Assembly: GCF_004765605.1 (NCBI RefSeq)
Contig: NZ_SRLC01000002.1
Location: 806,001-870,000, forward strand
Reading direction: 5' to 3'
Source: Hymenobacter aquaticus
GTDB lineage: Bacteria > Bacteroidota > Bacteroidia > Cytophagales > Hymenobacteraceae
Length of the DNA: 64,000 bases
The notes beneath the pieces are model-generated. The model did no database searches, was not told the origin of the DNA, and worked only from the letters and a program-made list of their open reading frames with translations. The position numbers were made by a program, and so were the translations under genes. Shown one piece after another: positions 25,976 to 34,854 of the stretch. Position 1 is the stretch's first letter, and the number at the start of each line of letters is the position of its first letter.

Positions 25976-27433
25976 ATGACGAACCAACAGCAACTGCAGC
26001 ATTTGTACTGGCGGGCGGGTTTTGGGCCCCGGCCGCAGGATATTGCCGCCAACCCCAATCCGCGCAAGGCGTTGCGGCAATTGCTGCACGATTCGGCCGC
26101 GGTTCAGCCCCTGGCCGGCCCCCGGATTGAGGCCGCCGAAATGCAGGCCATGACCCCGGCCCCCATGCCCGACCTGCGCCAGGACCCCCAGGCCCCGGCC
26201 CTGAAGAAAGGCGAGCTGACGCCCGAGCAGCGCAAGGCCCAGAACCGGCAGATCCGGGAGGCTTTTTACACGATGAACACCGGCTGGCTGGAGCGCATGG
26301 CCTCCTCGCCGGCCCAGCTGCGCGAGAAGCTCACCTTCTTCTGGCACGGCCACTTCGCCTGCCGGGTGCGCCGCCCCGACGCCGCTTTGCAGCTCAACAA
26401 CACCATCCGGCGCCTGGCTTTGGGCAAATTCGGCGACCTGCTACTGGCCGTGAGCAAGGAGCCGGCCATGCTGCAATTCCTCAACAACCAGCAAAACCGC
26501 AAGCAGCACCCCAACGAAAACTTTGCCCGCGAGGTCATGGAGCTGTTCACCATCGGGCGGGGGCACTACTCCGAGCAGGACGTGAAGGAAGCCGCCCGGG
26601 CCTTCACCGGCTGGAGCTACGACGCACAGGGGCAGTTCGTGTTTCGGGAGCGGCAGCACGACGCCGGCTCCAAGACGTTTCTGGGCCGCACCGGCAACTT
26701 CGGCGGCGAGGATGTTCTGCGCATCATCCTGGAACAGCCCCAAACCGCCGAGTTCATTGCTACCAAGCTCTACCGGTTTTTCGTCAACGACACGCCCAAC
26801 CCGGCCCACATTCAGCCTTTGGCCCAAGCGTTTTTCCGGAGCGGCTACGACATCAGTGACCTGGTGGAGCGCCTGTTCACGGCCGACTGGTTTTATGACG
26901 CGGCCAACGTGGGCACCCGCATCAAGTCGCCCATCGAGCTGCTGGCCGGCATCAAGCGCACCCTGGGCGTGGAGCTACAGGACCAGAAGCCGCTGATTGT
27001 GTTCCAGAAAGCCCTGGGCCAGACCTTGTTTGAGCCGCCAAACGTGGCCGGCTGGGCCGGGGGGCGGAGCTGGATTGACTCTTCCACGCTGCTGTTCCGG
27101 CTGCAGCTGCCCGCCGTGTTGCTCAAAAACGCCGAAATCAGCATTGCCCTGAAGGAAGACGAAAATGACCTCGACCCCCAGCAAACCCGCGCCGACCGGA
27201 CGTTTCGCCAGCAGGTGCAGGCCAAGGCCAAGCTGGCCCCGCTGGGTGTGCTGCTGGCCAAAACGCCCGAAGCTCAGCAACCCACGGTCCTCAGCCAGTT
27301 TCTGCTACAGGCACCCATCCGGCCCGAAAACCTGCGGCTCGTGGCGCAAGTGGCCCAGCAAGCCCCCGCCGACGGCCGCCTGCGCACGATGGTGACGAGC
27401 CTGCTCAGCCTGCCCGAGTACCAGCTGATGTGA
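25976..27433 (+). CDS. DUF1800 family protein
   Basis: The 485-residue protein starts MTNQQQLQHLYWRAGFGP, the usual DUF1800 opening. Family landmarks include REKLTFFWHGHFA, ENFAREVMELFTIGRGHYSEQDVKEAARAFTGW, FLGRTGNFGGEDVLRIIL and PPNVAGWAGGRSWIDSSTLL. No signal peptide was seen with this start; the GTG frame to 25952 adds only eight residues. Its molecular function is unknown. It is nearly always encoded next to a DUF1501 protein, as here, and the pair is thought to act in export or at the envelope. Confidence 0.92.
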   Translation: MTNQQQLQHLYWRAGFGPRPQDIAANPNPRKALRQLLHDSAAVQPLAGPRIEAAEMQAMTPAPMPDLRQDPQAPALKKGELTPEQRKAQNRQIREAFYTMNTGWLERMASSPAQLREKLTFFWHGHFACRVRRPDAALQLNNTIRRLALGKFGDLLLAVSKEPAMLQFLNNQQNRKQHPNENFAREVMELFTIGRGHYSEQDVKEAARAFTGWSYDAQGQFVFRERQHDAGSKTFLGRTGNFGGEDVLRIILEQPQTAEFIATKLYRFFVNDTPNPAHIQPLAQAFFRSGYDISDLVERLFTADWFYDAANVGTRIKSPIELLAGIKRTLGVELQDQKPLIVFQKALGQTLFEPPNVAGWAGGRSWIDSSTLLFRLQLPAVLLKNAEISIALKEDENDLDPQQTRADRTFRQQVQAKAKLAPLGVLLAKTPEAQQPTVLSQFLLQAPIRPENLRLVAQVAQQAPADGRLRTMVTSLLSLPEYQLM

Positions 27434-27452
27434 AGAGCGAGGAGCTAGAAAA

Positions 27453-27606
27453 GCTAGTTCCCCTCCTTTTTTCAAATTCCGCGCATCAAGCGGCGTGGGT
27501 TAGGGGTGGTTCAATCGTTGAACAACGAGCTAGCTCTAATTTTCTAGTTCTAGTAAACCACCCCGCCCTTCGGGCACCCCTCCTTGAAAAAAGGAGGGGA
27601 ACTAGT
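27453..27606. repeat. Long nested inverted repeat between DUF1800 and DUF1501 genes
   Basis: Outer arms CTAGTTCCCCTCCTTTTTTC and its complement (27453-27475 with 27583-27606) enclose inner arms GGGGTGGTT/AACCACCCC (27503-27511, 27557-27565). It makes a long imperfect hairpin between two genes expected to be co-transcribed. Confidence 0.8.
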
Positions 27607-27641
27607 TATTAGCCTTCTGCAAAAATCTAAAAGACAACGCT

Positions 27642-28853
27642 ATGCCTACTTCCCGCCGCGACTTTCTGAAAACTTCGGTGCTGGCCAGCTCCCTGCTGTT
27701 CGTGCCCAAATTCCTGCACGCCCTCGATGCCCAGGGCGTGCAGCAGCTGCGCAATTCCAACGGCAAGCGCCTGGTGGTGGTGCAGCTCGGGGGCGGCAAC
27801 GACGGCCTGAACATGGTGGTGCCCTTCCGCAACGACCTGTATTATAAAGCCCGCCCGACGCTGGGCCTCAAGGAGCAAAGCGGCCTGCTGACCCTGGATA
27901 AAGACCTGGCTTTCAACCCCCACATGACCCAGCTCAAGGGCCTTTACGACCAGGGCTTGGTGGGCGTGCTCAACAGCGTGGGCTACCCCAACCCCGACCG
28001 GTCGCACTTCCGCTCGATGGACATCTGGCAGAGCGGCTCGGCGTCGGATCAGTACGTGACGACCGGCTGGCTGGGCCGCTACCTCGACTCGAACTGCCCC
28101 GGCTGCCAGATGCCCTACAACGGCCTGGAAGTAGACGACACGCTGAGCCTGGCCATGAAGGGCGAGCTGCGCAAAGGCCTGGCCCTGAAAAACCCGGAGA
28201 AGTTTCACCAAGTGACCCAAAACCGGTTTATCAAGCAGGTGAGCGGGGAAAAAGCCGGCGGCAGCGGCTCCGAGCTGGATTATCTGTACAAGACCCTGGC
28301 CGAAACGGCCTCCTCGGCCGACTACCTCTACCAGACGTCCAAGGTCTACAAATCGGCCATAACGTACCCGAATACGGACTTTGGCAAGAACCTCAAAACC
28401 ACCGCCGAGCTGATTAACTCCGGCATCGAGTCCCGGGTGTTTTACGTCTCGCTCACCGGCTTCGACACCCACGTGCGGCAGCAGGAGCAGCAGGGCAAGC
28501 TGCTCGGCGACTTATCGGGTGGGCTGGGCGCTTTCGTAGAGGATTTGCAGAAAAGCGGGCAGCTCAACGACACGCTGATTCTGGTCTTTTCCGAGTTTGG
28601 CCGCCGCGTGACCCAGAACGCCAGCAACGGCACCGACCACGGTACGGCCAACAACGTGCTGCTACTCGGCGGCGGCCTGCGCCAGAAAGGCATCCTCAAC
28701 GACGCTCCCGATCTGCTCAACCTCGACCAGGGCGACCTGAAATACCAGCTCGACTTCCGCAGCGTGTACGCCACCGTGCTGCGTGACTGGCTCGGGGCCG
28801 ACGACCGGGCCATTCTGGGCAGTGAGTTCAGCCGACTGCCAGGTTTGGTGTAG
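27642..28853 (+). CDS. DUF1501 family protein with Tat-like signal
   Basis: The 403-residue protein starts MPTSRRDFLKTS, a twin-arginine-type signal with hydrophobic VLASSLLFVP, so it is probably exported folded. DUF1501 landmarks are LVVVQLGGGNDGLNMVVPFRNDLYY, NPDRSHFRSMDIWQSGS, YVSLTGFDTHVRQQEQQGKLL, LVFSEFGRRVTQNASNGTDHGTANNVLLLGGGL. The HGTAN and FSEFGRR motifs resemble metal sites of the alkaline-phosphatase/sulfatase superfamily. Substrate unknown. It is paired with the upstream DUF1800 gene. Confidence 0.92.
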   Translation: MPTSRRDFLKTSVLASSLLFVPKFLHALDAQGVQQLRNSNGKRLVVVQLGGGNDGLNMVVPFRNDLYYKARPTLGLKEQSGLLTLDKDLAFNPHMTQLKGLYDQGLVGVLNSVGYPNPDRSHFRSMDIWQSGSASDQYVTTGWLGRYLDSNCPGCQMPYNGLEVDDTLSLAMKGELRKGLALKNPEKFHQVTQNRFIKQVSGEKAGGSGSELDYLYKTLAETASSADYLYQTSKVYKSAITYPNTDFGKNLKTTAELINSGIESRVFYVSLTGFDTHVRQQEQQGKLLGDLSGGLGAFVEDLQKSGQLNDTLILVFSEFGRRVTQNASNGTDHGTANNVLLLGGGLRQKGILNDAPDLLNLDQGDLKYQLDFRSVYATVLRDWLGADDRAILGSEFSRLPGLV

Positions 28854-28884
28854 CAGGGCGGCAAGACCCACGCGCTGCCTCGGC

Positions 28885-28919
28885 AAAAAGGCCCGCCCTG
28901 GAACAGGGCGGGCCTTTTT
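28885..28919. terminator. Bidirectional terminator
   Basis: AAAAAGGCCCGCCCTG/CAGGGCGGGCCTTTTT lies between the convergent DUF1501 and barrel-protein genes. Confidence 0.92.
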
Positions 28920-28935
28920 GCCGACGTAGGCCAGC

Positions 28936-29781
28936 TTAGCGGCGGAAACTCACCCCGAGAAAATATTCGTGGTCGGTGTCCTTGGTCAGTGCCAGGTGGG
29001 TGCCAAAGTCCAGAATCAGGTTGTCGCTCAGGTGGAGCTGCGGCCCCACGTTGAACGACGCCTGCCAGTCGGACTGGCGCGTGTTGCACTGGCCCACTAC
29101 CTCGGCAAAGGCCGAGAGAAACTTCGAAAACTCGTAGTCGATGGCGGTGCTGGGGGCCAGCAGCACGTAGCGCTGCTCGTTGTCCAGGTCGTAGTCGTAG
29201 TCGCCGCGCAGCTGGAACTGGACGTTGAACTCCTTGCTGAAATCGTGGCTGTAGGGCACCAGCAGGCCGTATTCCGTCACGCTGCCGCCCACGGCTTTGC
29301 CCACGGGCAGCCGCACGAAGCCGATAATGGCCAGCGCGTCGGGTTTGCCGTCTTCCCCAAACAGGGTGTGTTTCAGCCGCAGGGTCACGTCGCCGAAGCC
29401 CTGGTGCCGCTCGGGCTCCGGGTTGTCGTCGTCCCACTGCTTTTCGAACGAGTACGTGTCCAGCTCAGCCTGAATGTCGGTGTGGGTGGTCAGGCCCAGT
29501 TTCAGCAGGGCGTGGTTGAGGTAGAAATTCCGCTCGTGGTGGGTTTCTTCCTGCTTATTGACGAGGCGCAACAAGTCACTTTCCACTTGAAAATGGCCGG
29601 GGTCCACGGTAAACGGGCTTTCGGAAAAGCCGGGCCGGTCGGGCCGCAGCTCCCGCATCAGGTGGCGGGGCGTGGGATGAAACAGGTTGTAGCCGGCCTT
29701 GGCCGTGATGGAGTCGGCGTTCTGGGCAACGGCGGCGGAAGAAAGGAACAGTGTGGTCAGGAGTAGAAAGCAGAGCTTCAT
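28936..29781 (-). CDS. Outer-membrane beta-barrel (MetA-pathway/Phenol_MetA_deg-like) protein
   Basis: The 281-residue protein has a signal peptide ending SSAAVAQNA. LRPDRPGFSESPFTVDPGHFQVESD is the characteristic opening of this transporter-like family. Alternating amphipathic strands follow, ending YFLGVSFRR with the C-terminal aromatic/strand pattern of outer-membrane barrels. It is probably a small porin. It lies downstream of the TonB receptor, 100 bases away on the same strand, in the metal block, so an uptake role is suggested but not shown. Confidence 0.82.
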   Translation of the reverse strand: MKLCFLLLTTLFLSSAAVAQNADSITAKAGYNLFHPTPRHLMRELRPDRPGFSESPFTVDPGHFQVESDLLRLVNKQEETHHERNFYLNHALLKLGLTTHTDIQAELDTYSFEKQWDDDNPEPERHQGFGDVTLRLKHTLFGEDGKPDALAIIGFVRLPVGKAVGGSVTEYGLLVPYSHDFSKEFNVQFQLRGDYDYDLDNEQRYVLLAPSTAIDYEFSKFLSAFAEVVGQCNTRQSDWQASFNVGPQLHLSDNLILDFGTHLALTKDTDHEYFLGVSFRR

Positions 29782-29881
29782 GGCGCGGGGCGGAAGAAAA
29801 TTGTACTATTCAGCCCGCATACGCAGAAGCTCGGCGGCCGGTGTACGCTTTAGCGCAATTTCGCAATTTGCCGGATAGTAC

Positions 29882-32143
29882 TTAGAGCGTATAGCGCAAA
29901 CCCAGGAACGTGCGCCGGCCCTGCACCGGGGCGTAGTTGTACTCAGTGTCAAAGGAATAGCCGTTGGGGTTGTCCTGGGTCACGTACTTATCGAAGGGGT
30001 CGAAGGCGCGGATGAGCACGTGGCGGGGCAGAAAGTCGAGCAGGTTTTTCAGGCCGCCGTAGATTTCCAGGTGCTCACCGAGGCGTTTGGTGAGCTGCAC
30101 GTTCTGCAACGAATACCACGGGGAGCGGGCCGGGCGGTAGTCGTTGGGCTGCACCGGCAGCTGCATCGGCCCGTTCACCTGCCCGGTATAGTCTACCACC
30201 ACGCCCAGGCGGGCCAGGGTGTAGCTCACGGCGTAGGTGCCCGAAAAAACCGGGGCGTGCAGCTGCTGCACCCGCCGCCGAGCCCCGCCACCCTCGGGCC
30301 GCTCCTGCCGGAATACGTCCATCAGCGTGATGCCCGCAATAACTTTCAGGGGCCGGGAAAACGTCAGGTCCGTGTTCAGCGTCAGCCCCCGCGACACGGC
30401 GTAGCCGTCGAGGTTGCGGTAAATAATCTGGTTGACGTCGGTGGTGTAGTCGGGGCTTATTTTGTTGGTGAAGTAGGTGTAAAACGCGCTGGCGTCGACG
30501 GTCAATTGACCCGCGCCGGTGCTGAAGAAGCGTTGGTAATTGACGTTGGCGTTCCAGCTCCGCTCGGGCTTCAGTGCCTCGGGCACCACCACCTGCCGGG
30601 CCCCGGTCAGGGCGGCGTGGTCTTCCGTAAACAGGTTCACGACCCGGTAGCCGTTGCCGACACCCACGCGCACCACCTGGCTGTTGTCGGGCTTGCTCCA
30701 CTTGTAGTTGAGCCGCGGCGACAAAATGCTGCCGTGCACCGAGTTGTAGTCGTAGCGCAGGCCGGCCAGCAGGGTCGCGTTTTCGGTTACTTTCCACTCA
30801 TCCTGGACAAAAACGCCGGGCAGGCTGGTCTTGTCGGGTTGGCTCACGGTCTGGTCGCCGGCGAGGCGGGCCGTGGCGGGCGTGTTGTCGTCGTACCAGG
30901 TGTAGCGGTAAGTGGCGCCCAGCAGCAGGCCGTGCCGGATGCTCAGGTCGCGGGCCCACGTCAGCTGCCCGAAGCCCACGCGCTGGGTGGCGCGGTAAAG
31001 CGTGGTGCCGTAGGCCGAGTTCTGGCGGTGCTGGTTATAAGAGCCGCTGAGCATCAGTTTCTGGCCCGCCACCGGCAGCTGGTACTGGCCCAGCAACTCG
31101 TAGCGGCCGGTGTACACACTCTCCCCGTAGATACTGTCGCCGCCCCGAAACTCCGGCTTCCAGCCCAGCTGCCCGCCAAACCGGTCCTCGTAGTAGTAGC
31201 GCCCGGCCAGGTTGGCCACCCGCTCCTGGGGCCGCTGCCACGACCATTTGTTGAACACCGAGGCCCGCTTCTGGGTCGGCAGGTCGGTAAAGCCGTCCTC
31301 GTTCACGTCGCGGCGCTGGTCGTAACCAAACAGGTTGGCGCTGAGCAGGGTAGTGGCCCGTCCGACTTTGGCGGCCGTGCCCAAATCCAGGTTCATTTCG
31401 CCGTGGGAAGTCCCGAAGGCATCGGCCGTAAAGCGAGGCGCTTTTGCCGGGTTCTTGGTAATAACGTTGATTAGTCCGCCCACCGCCTCCGAGCCGTAGA
31501 GGGTGGAGGCGGGCCCTTTCACCACCTCAATCCGGTCGACCATGCTGTTGGGAATCCCGCTGAGCCCGTACACCGTGGACAGGGAGCTGACGATGGGCAT
31601 GCCGTCGATGAGCACCATCGTGTAGGGTCCTTCCAGCCCGTTGATGTGGATGTCGCCGGTGTTGCAGATGTTGCAGTTGAGCTGGGGCCGCACCCCGTTG
31701 ACCATCGTCAGGTTCTCGAACAGGCAGGCGCTGGGGTTCTTCTGGAAGTAGCGCGGCGTGTAAATCTCCACCGCCACCGGCGACTGGCTTTTCACCACTT
31801 CGCTCAGCGTGCCGCTCACCACCACGCTACCCAGCTCGTTGCTGGCCCCGCTCAAGGCAAAGCTCAGCGTCGCCGTTTGCCCGGCTACAACGGTAACGGC
31901 CCGCTCGGTCGGCAGAAACCCCACCGCACTGACTACCACCCGCTGCGGCCCCACCGGCACTTTATGCAGCGTGAAAGCACTATTCTCATCGGCCGTGGCG
32001 CCCAGCGTAGTTCCCTTCAAACCAATGCTGGCGAAGGGCACCACTTTGCCCTCGGTCCGCACCGTGCCCTTAATGCTGCCGGTTTGGGCCTGGGCTATGA
32101 TGGCAGTAAGCAGAAGCAGCGTACAGAGCAGAAGTGTTTTCAT
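29882..32143 (-). CDS. TonB-dependent outer-membrane receptor
   Basis: The 753-residue receptor has a signal peptide (LLLCTLLLLTAIIAQAQ), an N-terminal carboxypeptidase-regulatory-like domain (GSIKGTVRTEGKVVPFASIGLKG ...), a plug (ILIDGMPIVSSLSTVYGLSGIP, VKGPASTLYGSEAVGGLINVITK) and a 22-strand-type barrel ending GRRTFLGLRYTL. An NCNICNTGDIHINGLEGP stretch in the plug carries two Cys, which could touch a metal. Its promoter region has a TTTAGAC/GTCTAAA palindrome similar to that at mntH, and mntH lies directly upstream. I infer uptake of a metal or metal chelate under the same regulator. Confidence 0.9.
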   Translation of the reverse strand: MKTLLLCTLLLLTAIIAQAQTGSIKGTVRTEGKVVPFASIGLKGTTLGATADENSAFTLHKVPVGPQRVVVSAVGFLPTERAVTVVAGQTATLSFALSGASNELGSVVVSGTLSEVVKSQSPVAVEIYTPRYFQKNPSACLFENLTMVNGVRPQLNCNICNTGDIHINGLEGPYTMVLIDGMPIVSSLSTVYGLSGIPNSMVDRIEVVKGPASTLYGSEAVGGLINVITKNPAKAPRFTADAFGTSHGEMNLDLGTAAKVGRATTLLSANLFGYDQRRDVNEDGFTDLPTQKRASVFNKWSWQRPQERVANLAGRYYYEDRFGGQLGWKPEFRGGDSIYGESVYTGRYELLGQYQLPVAGQKLMLSGSYNQHRQNSAYGTTLYRATQRVGFGQLTWARDLSIRHGLLLGATYRYTWYDDNTPATARLAGDQTVSQPDKTSLPGVFVQDEWKVTENATLLAGLRYDYNSVHGSILSPRLNYKWSKPDNSQVVRVGVGNGYRVVNLFTEDHAALTGARQVVVPEALKPERSWNANVNYQRFFSTGAGQLTVDASAFYTYFTNKISPDYTTDVNQIIYRNLDGYAVSRGLTLNTDLTFSRPLKVIAGITLMDVFRQERPEGGGARRRVQQLHAPVFSGTYAVSYTLARLGVVVDYTGQVNGPMQLPVQPNDYRPARSPWYSLQNVQLTKRLGEHLEIYGGLKNLLDFLPRHVLIRAFDPFDKYVTQDNPNGYSFDTEYNYAPVQGRRTFLGLRYTL

Positions 32144-32182
32144 AGCGGAATAGGCGAAGTTTAGAATGTACTTTGATTTTTA

Positions 32183-32198
32183 TTTAGACGAGTCTAAA
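32183..32198. promoter_or_regulatory. Palindromic operator upstream of the TonB receptor
   Basis: TTTAGAC-GA-GTCTAAA is a perfect 16-base inverted repeat 40 bases before the receptor ATG. It shares the TTTAG-n6-CTAAA frame with the site at 33655-33670, which suggests one DtxR/MntR-type regulator for both. Confidence 0.65.
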
Positions 32199-32210
32199 AA
32201 TGGAGTCGTG

Positions 32211-32243
32211 AAAAAGGCGCAAAGCGGAATGCCCTGCGCCTTT
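32211..32243 (-). terminator. mntH terminator
   Basis: The hairpin AAAGGCGCA/TGCGCCTTT lies just after the mntH stop and ends in a U-run on the minus strand. Confidence 0.8.
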
Positions 32244-32246
32244 GGG

Positions 32247-33614
32247 TTACTTGAAGAAAGTAGTGAACAACAGGTACAGGTTGAGCACGATGATGATGCC
32301 CGACACCAACCAGGCCACCAGTTGTAGCCCCGGCCGGTTGACGAACACGCCCATTTTGGCCTCGCTGCCCGTGAACAGCACCAGGGGTACTACCGCAAAG
32401 CTGAGCTGCAACGACAAAATCACTTGGCTGAGCACGAGCAGGTCGGCGGTGCCTTTTTCGCCGTAGAGAATCGTTACGGCCAGAGCCGGCAGCACCGCAA
32501 TGCCGCGCGTTATCAGGCGGCGTACCCAGGGCTTAAGTTTCAGATCCAGAAAGCCTTCCATCACAATCTGCCCGGCCAGGGTGCCCGTCAGGGTTGAGTT
32601 TTGGCCCGAGGCCAGCAGGGCTACGGCAAACACGGCACTGGCAGCGCCGGCTCCCAGCACGGGCGCCAGCAGCTTGTGGGCATCGGTAATGTCGGCCACG
32701 TGAAACAAGCCGTTTTCGTGGAAGGCTGCCGCCGCCGTCACCAGAATGGCGGCATTCACGAAGAAAGCCAGGAATAGGGCCACCGTCGAGTCAATCGTGG
32801 CAAACTTGATGGCCATGCGCTTACCGGGCTCGGTCTGCTCGATGGCCCGGGTCTGCACGATGCTGGAGTGCAAATACAGGTTGTGGGGCATCACGGTAGC
32901 GCCCAGGATACCGATGGCAATGTAGAGCATACCCGGGTTGGTCACGACCTCCTTCTGGGGCACTAGGCCCTTGGCAATGCCCAGGTAGTCGGGGTGCGAC
33001 ACCAGGATTTCGTAGAGGAAGCAGCCGAAAATGACCACGATAAGCCCGGCCACGATGCTCTCAATCACCCGGAAACCCTTGTTCTGGAAAAACAAGACCA
33101 CCAGCACGTCCAGAATGGTGAGCACCACGCCCCAGGGCAGGGGCAGGCCAAAGAGCAGGTTCAGGGCAATGGCCGAGCCGATGACCTCGGCCAGGTCGCA
33201 GGCGGCAATGGCCACCTCGCAGAACACCCAGAGCACCATGGCCACGGACTTGGAGTAATGGTCGCGGCAGGCCTGGGCCAGGTCGCGCCCCGTCACGATG
33301 CCCAGCTTGGCGGCCAGGTGCTGGAGCAGCATGGCAAACAAGTTGGAAATCAGAATGACGGAAAGCAACGTATAGCCGTAGCGCGAGCCGCCGGCAATGT
33401 CGGTGGCCCAGTTGCCGGGGTCCATGTAGCCCACGGCCACCATCAGGCCCGGGCCCCAGAACGCCATCAGCTTCCGCCAAAAAGAAGCATTGGCGGCCGG
33501 CACCCGGATGCTGGCGTAGACTTCGCTCAAGGAATTATGCTTGCGCTCCTGGCGCCAGCCGGACTTTGGTTCGGCGACGGGCGGCACGGGGGAAGCTTGT
33601 AGGAGTGGAGGCAT
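32247..33614 (-). CDS. mntH: Nramp-family Mn2+/Fe2+ transporter
   Basis: This proton-coupled importer of Mn(II) and Fe(II) sits in the inner membrane. The 455-residue protein has some eleven membrane segments and the two metal-site motifs: DPGN at 65-68 in TM1 and ATVMPHNLYLHS with MPH at 242-244 in TM6. The N-terminal ~45 residues are a soluble, Pro-rich extension (MPPLLQASPVPPV). A TTTAGG-n4-CCTAAA operator precedes it, and a CDF exporter is encoded divergently, so import and export may be regulated from one intergenic region. Confidence 0.95.
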   Translation of the reverse strand: MPPLLQASPVPPVAEPKSGWRQERKHNSLSEVYASIRVPAANASFWRKLMAFWGPGLMVAVGYMDPGNWATDIAGGSRYGYTLLSVILISNLFAMLLQHLAAKLGIVTGRDLAQACRDHYSKSVAMVLWVFCEVAIAACDLAEVIGSAIALNLLFGLPLPWGVVLTILDVLVVLFFQNKGFRVIESIVAGLIVVIFGCFLYEILVSHPDYLGIAKGLVPQKEVVTNPGMLYIAIGILGATVMPHNLYLHSSIVQTRAIEQTEPGKRMAIKFATIDSTVALFLAFFVNAAILVTAAAAFHENGLFHVADITDAHKLLAPVLGAGAASAVFAVALLASGQNSTLTGTLAGQIVMEGFLDLKLKPWVRRLITRGIAVLPALAVTILYGEKGTADLLVLSQVILSLQLSFAVVPLVLFTGSEAKMGVFVNRPGLQLVAWLVSGIIIVLNLYLLFTTFFK

Positions 33615-33654
33615 AAAGAATAGAAAATCAGTTAGCTCAACAAAGAAACAAATT

Positions 33655-33670
33655 TTTAGGGTAGCCTAAA
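33655..33670. promoter_or_regulatory. DtxR/MntR-type operator between mntH and the CDF gene
   Basis: TTTAGG-GTAG-CCTAAA is a perfect 16-base inverted repeat in the form of DtxR/MntR-family boxes. It lies 41 bases before mntH and about 115 before the divergent exporter. Confidence 0.75.
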
Positions 33671-33783
33671 CATTTTTTTAAGCCCCTTGAAATACTCGTT
33701 TAGCCGAAAAAGGTTGCCAAGCGTAGGTAAGTGGGTTTTTTCCCGGACTTTTGCAGGCCTTATTCGAGCCATTCCTTCTCCTT

Positions 33784-34770
33784 ATGACGTTAACTTCCTC
33801 CAAGAACAGCCTTGGTTTACTGTCGCTCGTTGTCAGCGTCGGGCTGGTGGCCACTAAGTTTTACGCGTACTTTCTGACCGGGTCGCAGGCCGTGCTGACG
33901 GATGCGCTGGAGTCCATTATCAACGTCGTTACCAGCGCCTTTGCCCTCTACAGCCTCCATCTGTCCGATTTGCCCAAGGATGAAAACCACCCCTACGGCC
34001 ACGGCAAAATCGAGTACCTGTCGGTTGGCTTTGAGGGCGCGCTGATTCTGTTTGCCGGCATATACATCTTCTACAGTGCCGTAATGGCCATCCTGCACCC
34101 CCACACCGTAGCCCGCCCCGACACCGGCATGTTCTTGCTGGCGGCCACGGCCCTGGTCAACCTGGGCGTGGGGTACCTGCTGGTGACGTCGGGCAAGAAG
34201 ATGAACTCGGTGGCGCTGGTCGGCGACGGGCAGCACCTCTACATCGACGCGCTGAGCACCCTGGTGTCGTGCATTGCCCTAGTGCTGGTCATTTTCACGG
34301 GCAATGCCTTGTTCGATGCCGGTGCGGCCCTGCTGCTGGGGGTATTTATCGTGGTCAATGGCTACCGGATGGTGCGCCGCTCGGTGTCGGCTCTGATGGA
34401 TGAGTCGGATGTGGCCACGGTGGAGCAGGTTATTGCCGAGCTGCAGCGCCACCGCCTGCCCGCCTGGATTGACGTGCACAACCTGCGGGTGCTGCGCTAC
34501 GGGGCCAACCTGCACATCGACTGCCACATGCAGATGCCCTACTACTTCAGCTTGGAGGAAACCCACAACGAGCTGAACCGCATCGAAAGCCTGATCAAGC
34601 AGCGCTTCGACGTGGAGGTGGAGATGTTCGTGCACGCCGACCCCTGCACCTTCGCCGCCTGCTCGCTGTGCCTGATGCCCGAGTGCCCGGTGCGGCAGCA
34701 CGCCTTTGCCCACGAAGTAACCTGGACGCTGGCCAACGCCGTGAAAAACGAACGGCACCGGCTGGCGTAG
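33784..34770 (+). CDS. Cation diffusion facilitator (CDF) metal exporter
   Basis: The 328-residue protein has six membrane segments and a cytoplasmic C-terminal domain, as in FieF/YiiP. The TM5 metal pair is His151-x3-Asp155 (DGQHLYIDAL). In TM2 the pair reads Asp40-x3-Ser44 (LTDALES), where FieF has Asp-x3-Asp, so specificity may differ. The C terminus has an extra Cys cluster (Cys288, 293, 296, 301; CTFAACSLCLMPEC) that could sense or chaperone metal. Divergence from mntH suggests manganese or iron export. Confidence 0.9.
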   Translation: MTLTSSKNSLGLLSLVVSVGLVATKFYAYFLTGSQAVLTDALESIINVVTSAFALYSLHLSDLPKDENHPYGHGKIEYLSVGFEGALILFAGIYIFYSAVMAILHPHTVARPDTGMFLLAATALVNLGVGYLLVTSGKKMNSVALVGDGQHLYIDALSTLVSCIALVLVIFTGNALFDAGAALLLGVFIVVNGYRMVRRSVSALMDESDVATVEQVIAELQRHRLPAWIDVHNLRVLRYGANLHIDCHMQMPYYFSLEETHNELNRIESLIKQRFDVEVEMFVHADPCTFAACSLCLMPECPVRQHAFAHEVTWTLANAVKNERHRLA

Positions 34771-34799
34771 CTTAGAGGCTCACTTTACTATATGGACGC

Positions 34800-34834
34800 A
34801 AAAAAGGCGCTGCGGATTACGCAGCGCCTTTTTT
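34800..34834. terminator. Bidirectional terminator
   Basis: AAAAAAGGCGCTGCG/CGCAGCGCCTTTTTT lies between the convergent exporter and surface-protein genes. Confidence 0.92.
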
Positions 34835-34854
34835 ATTGGCTGTTTTGCTCTGGG

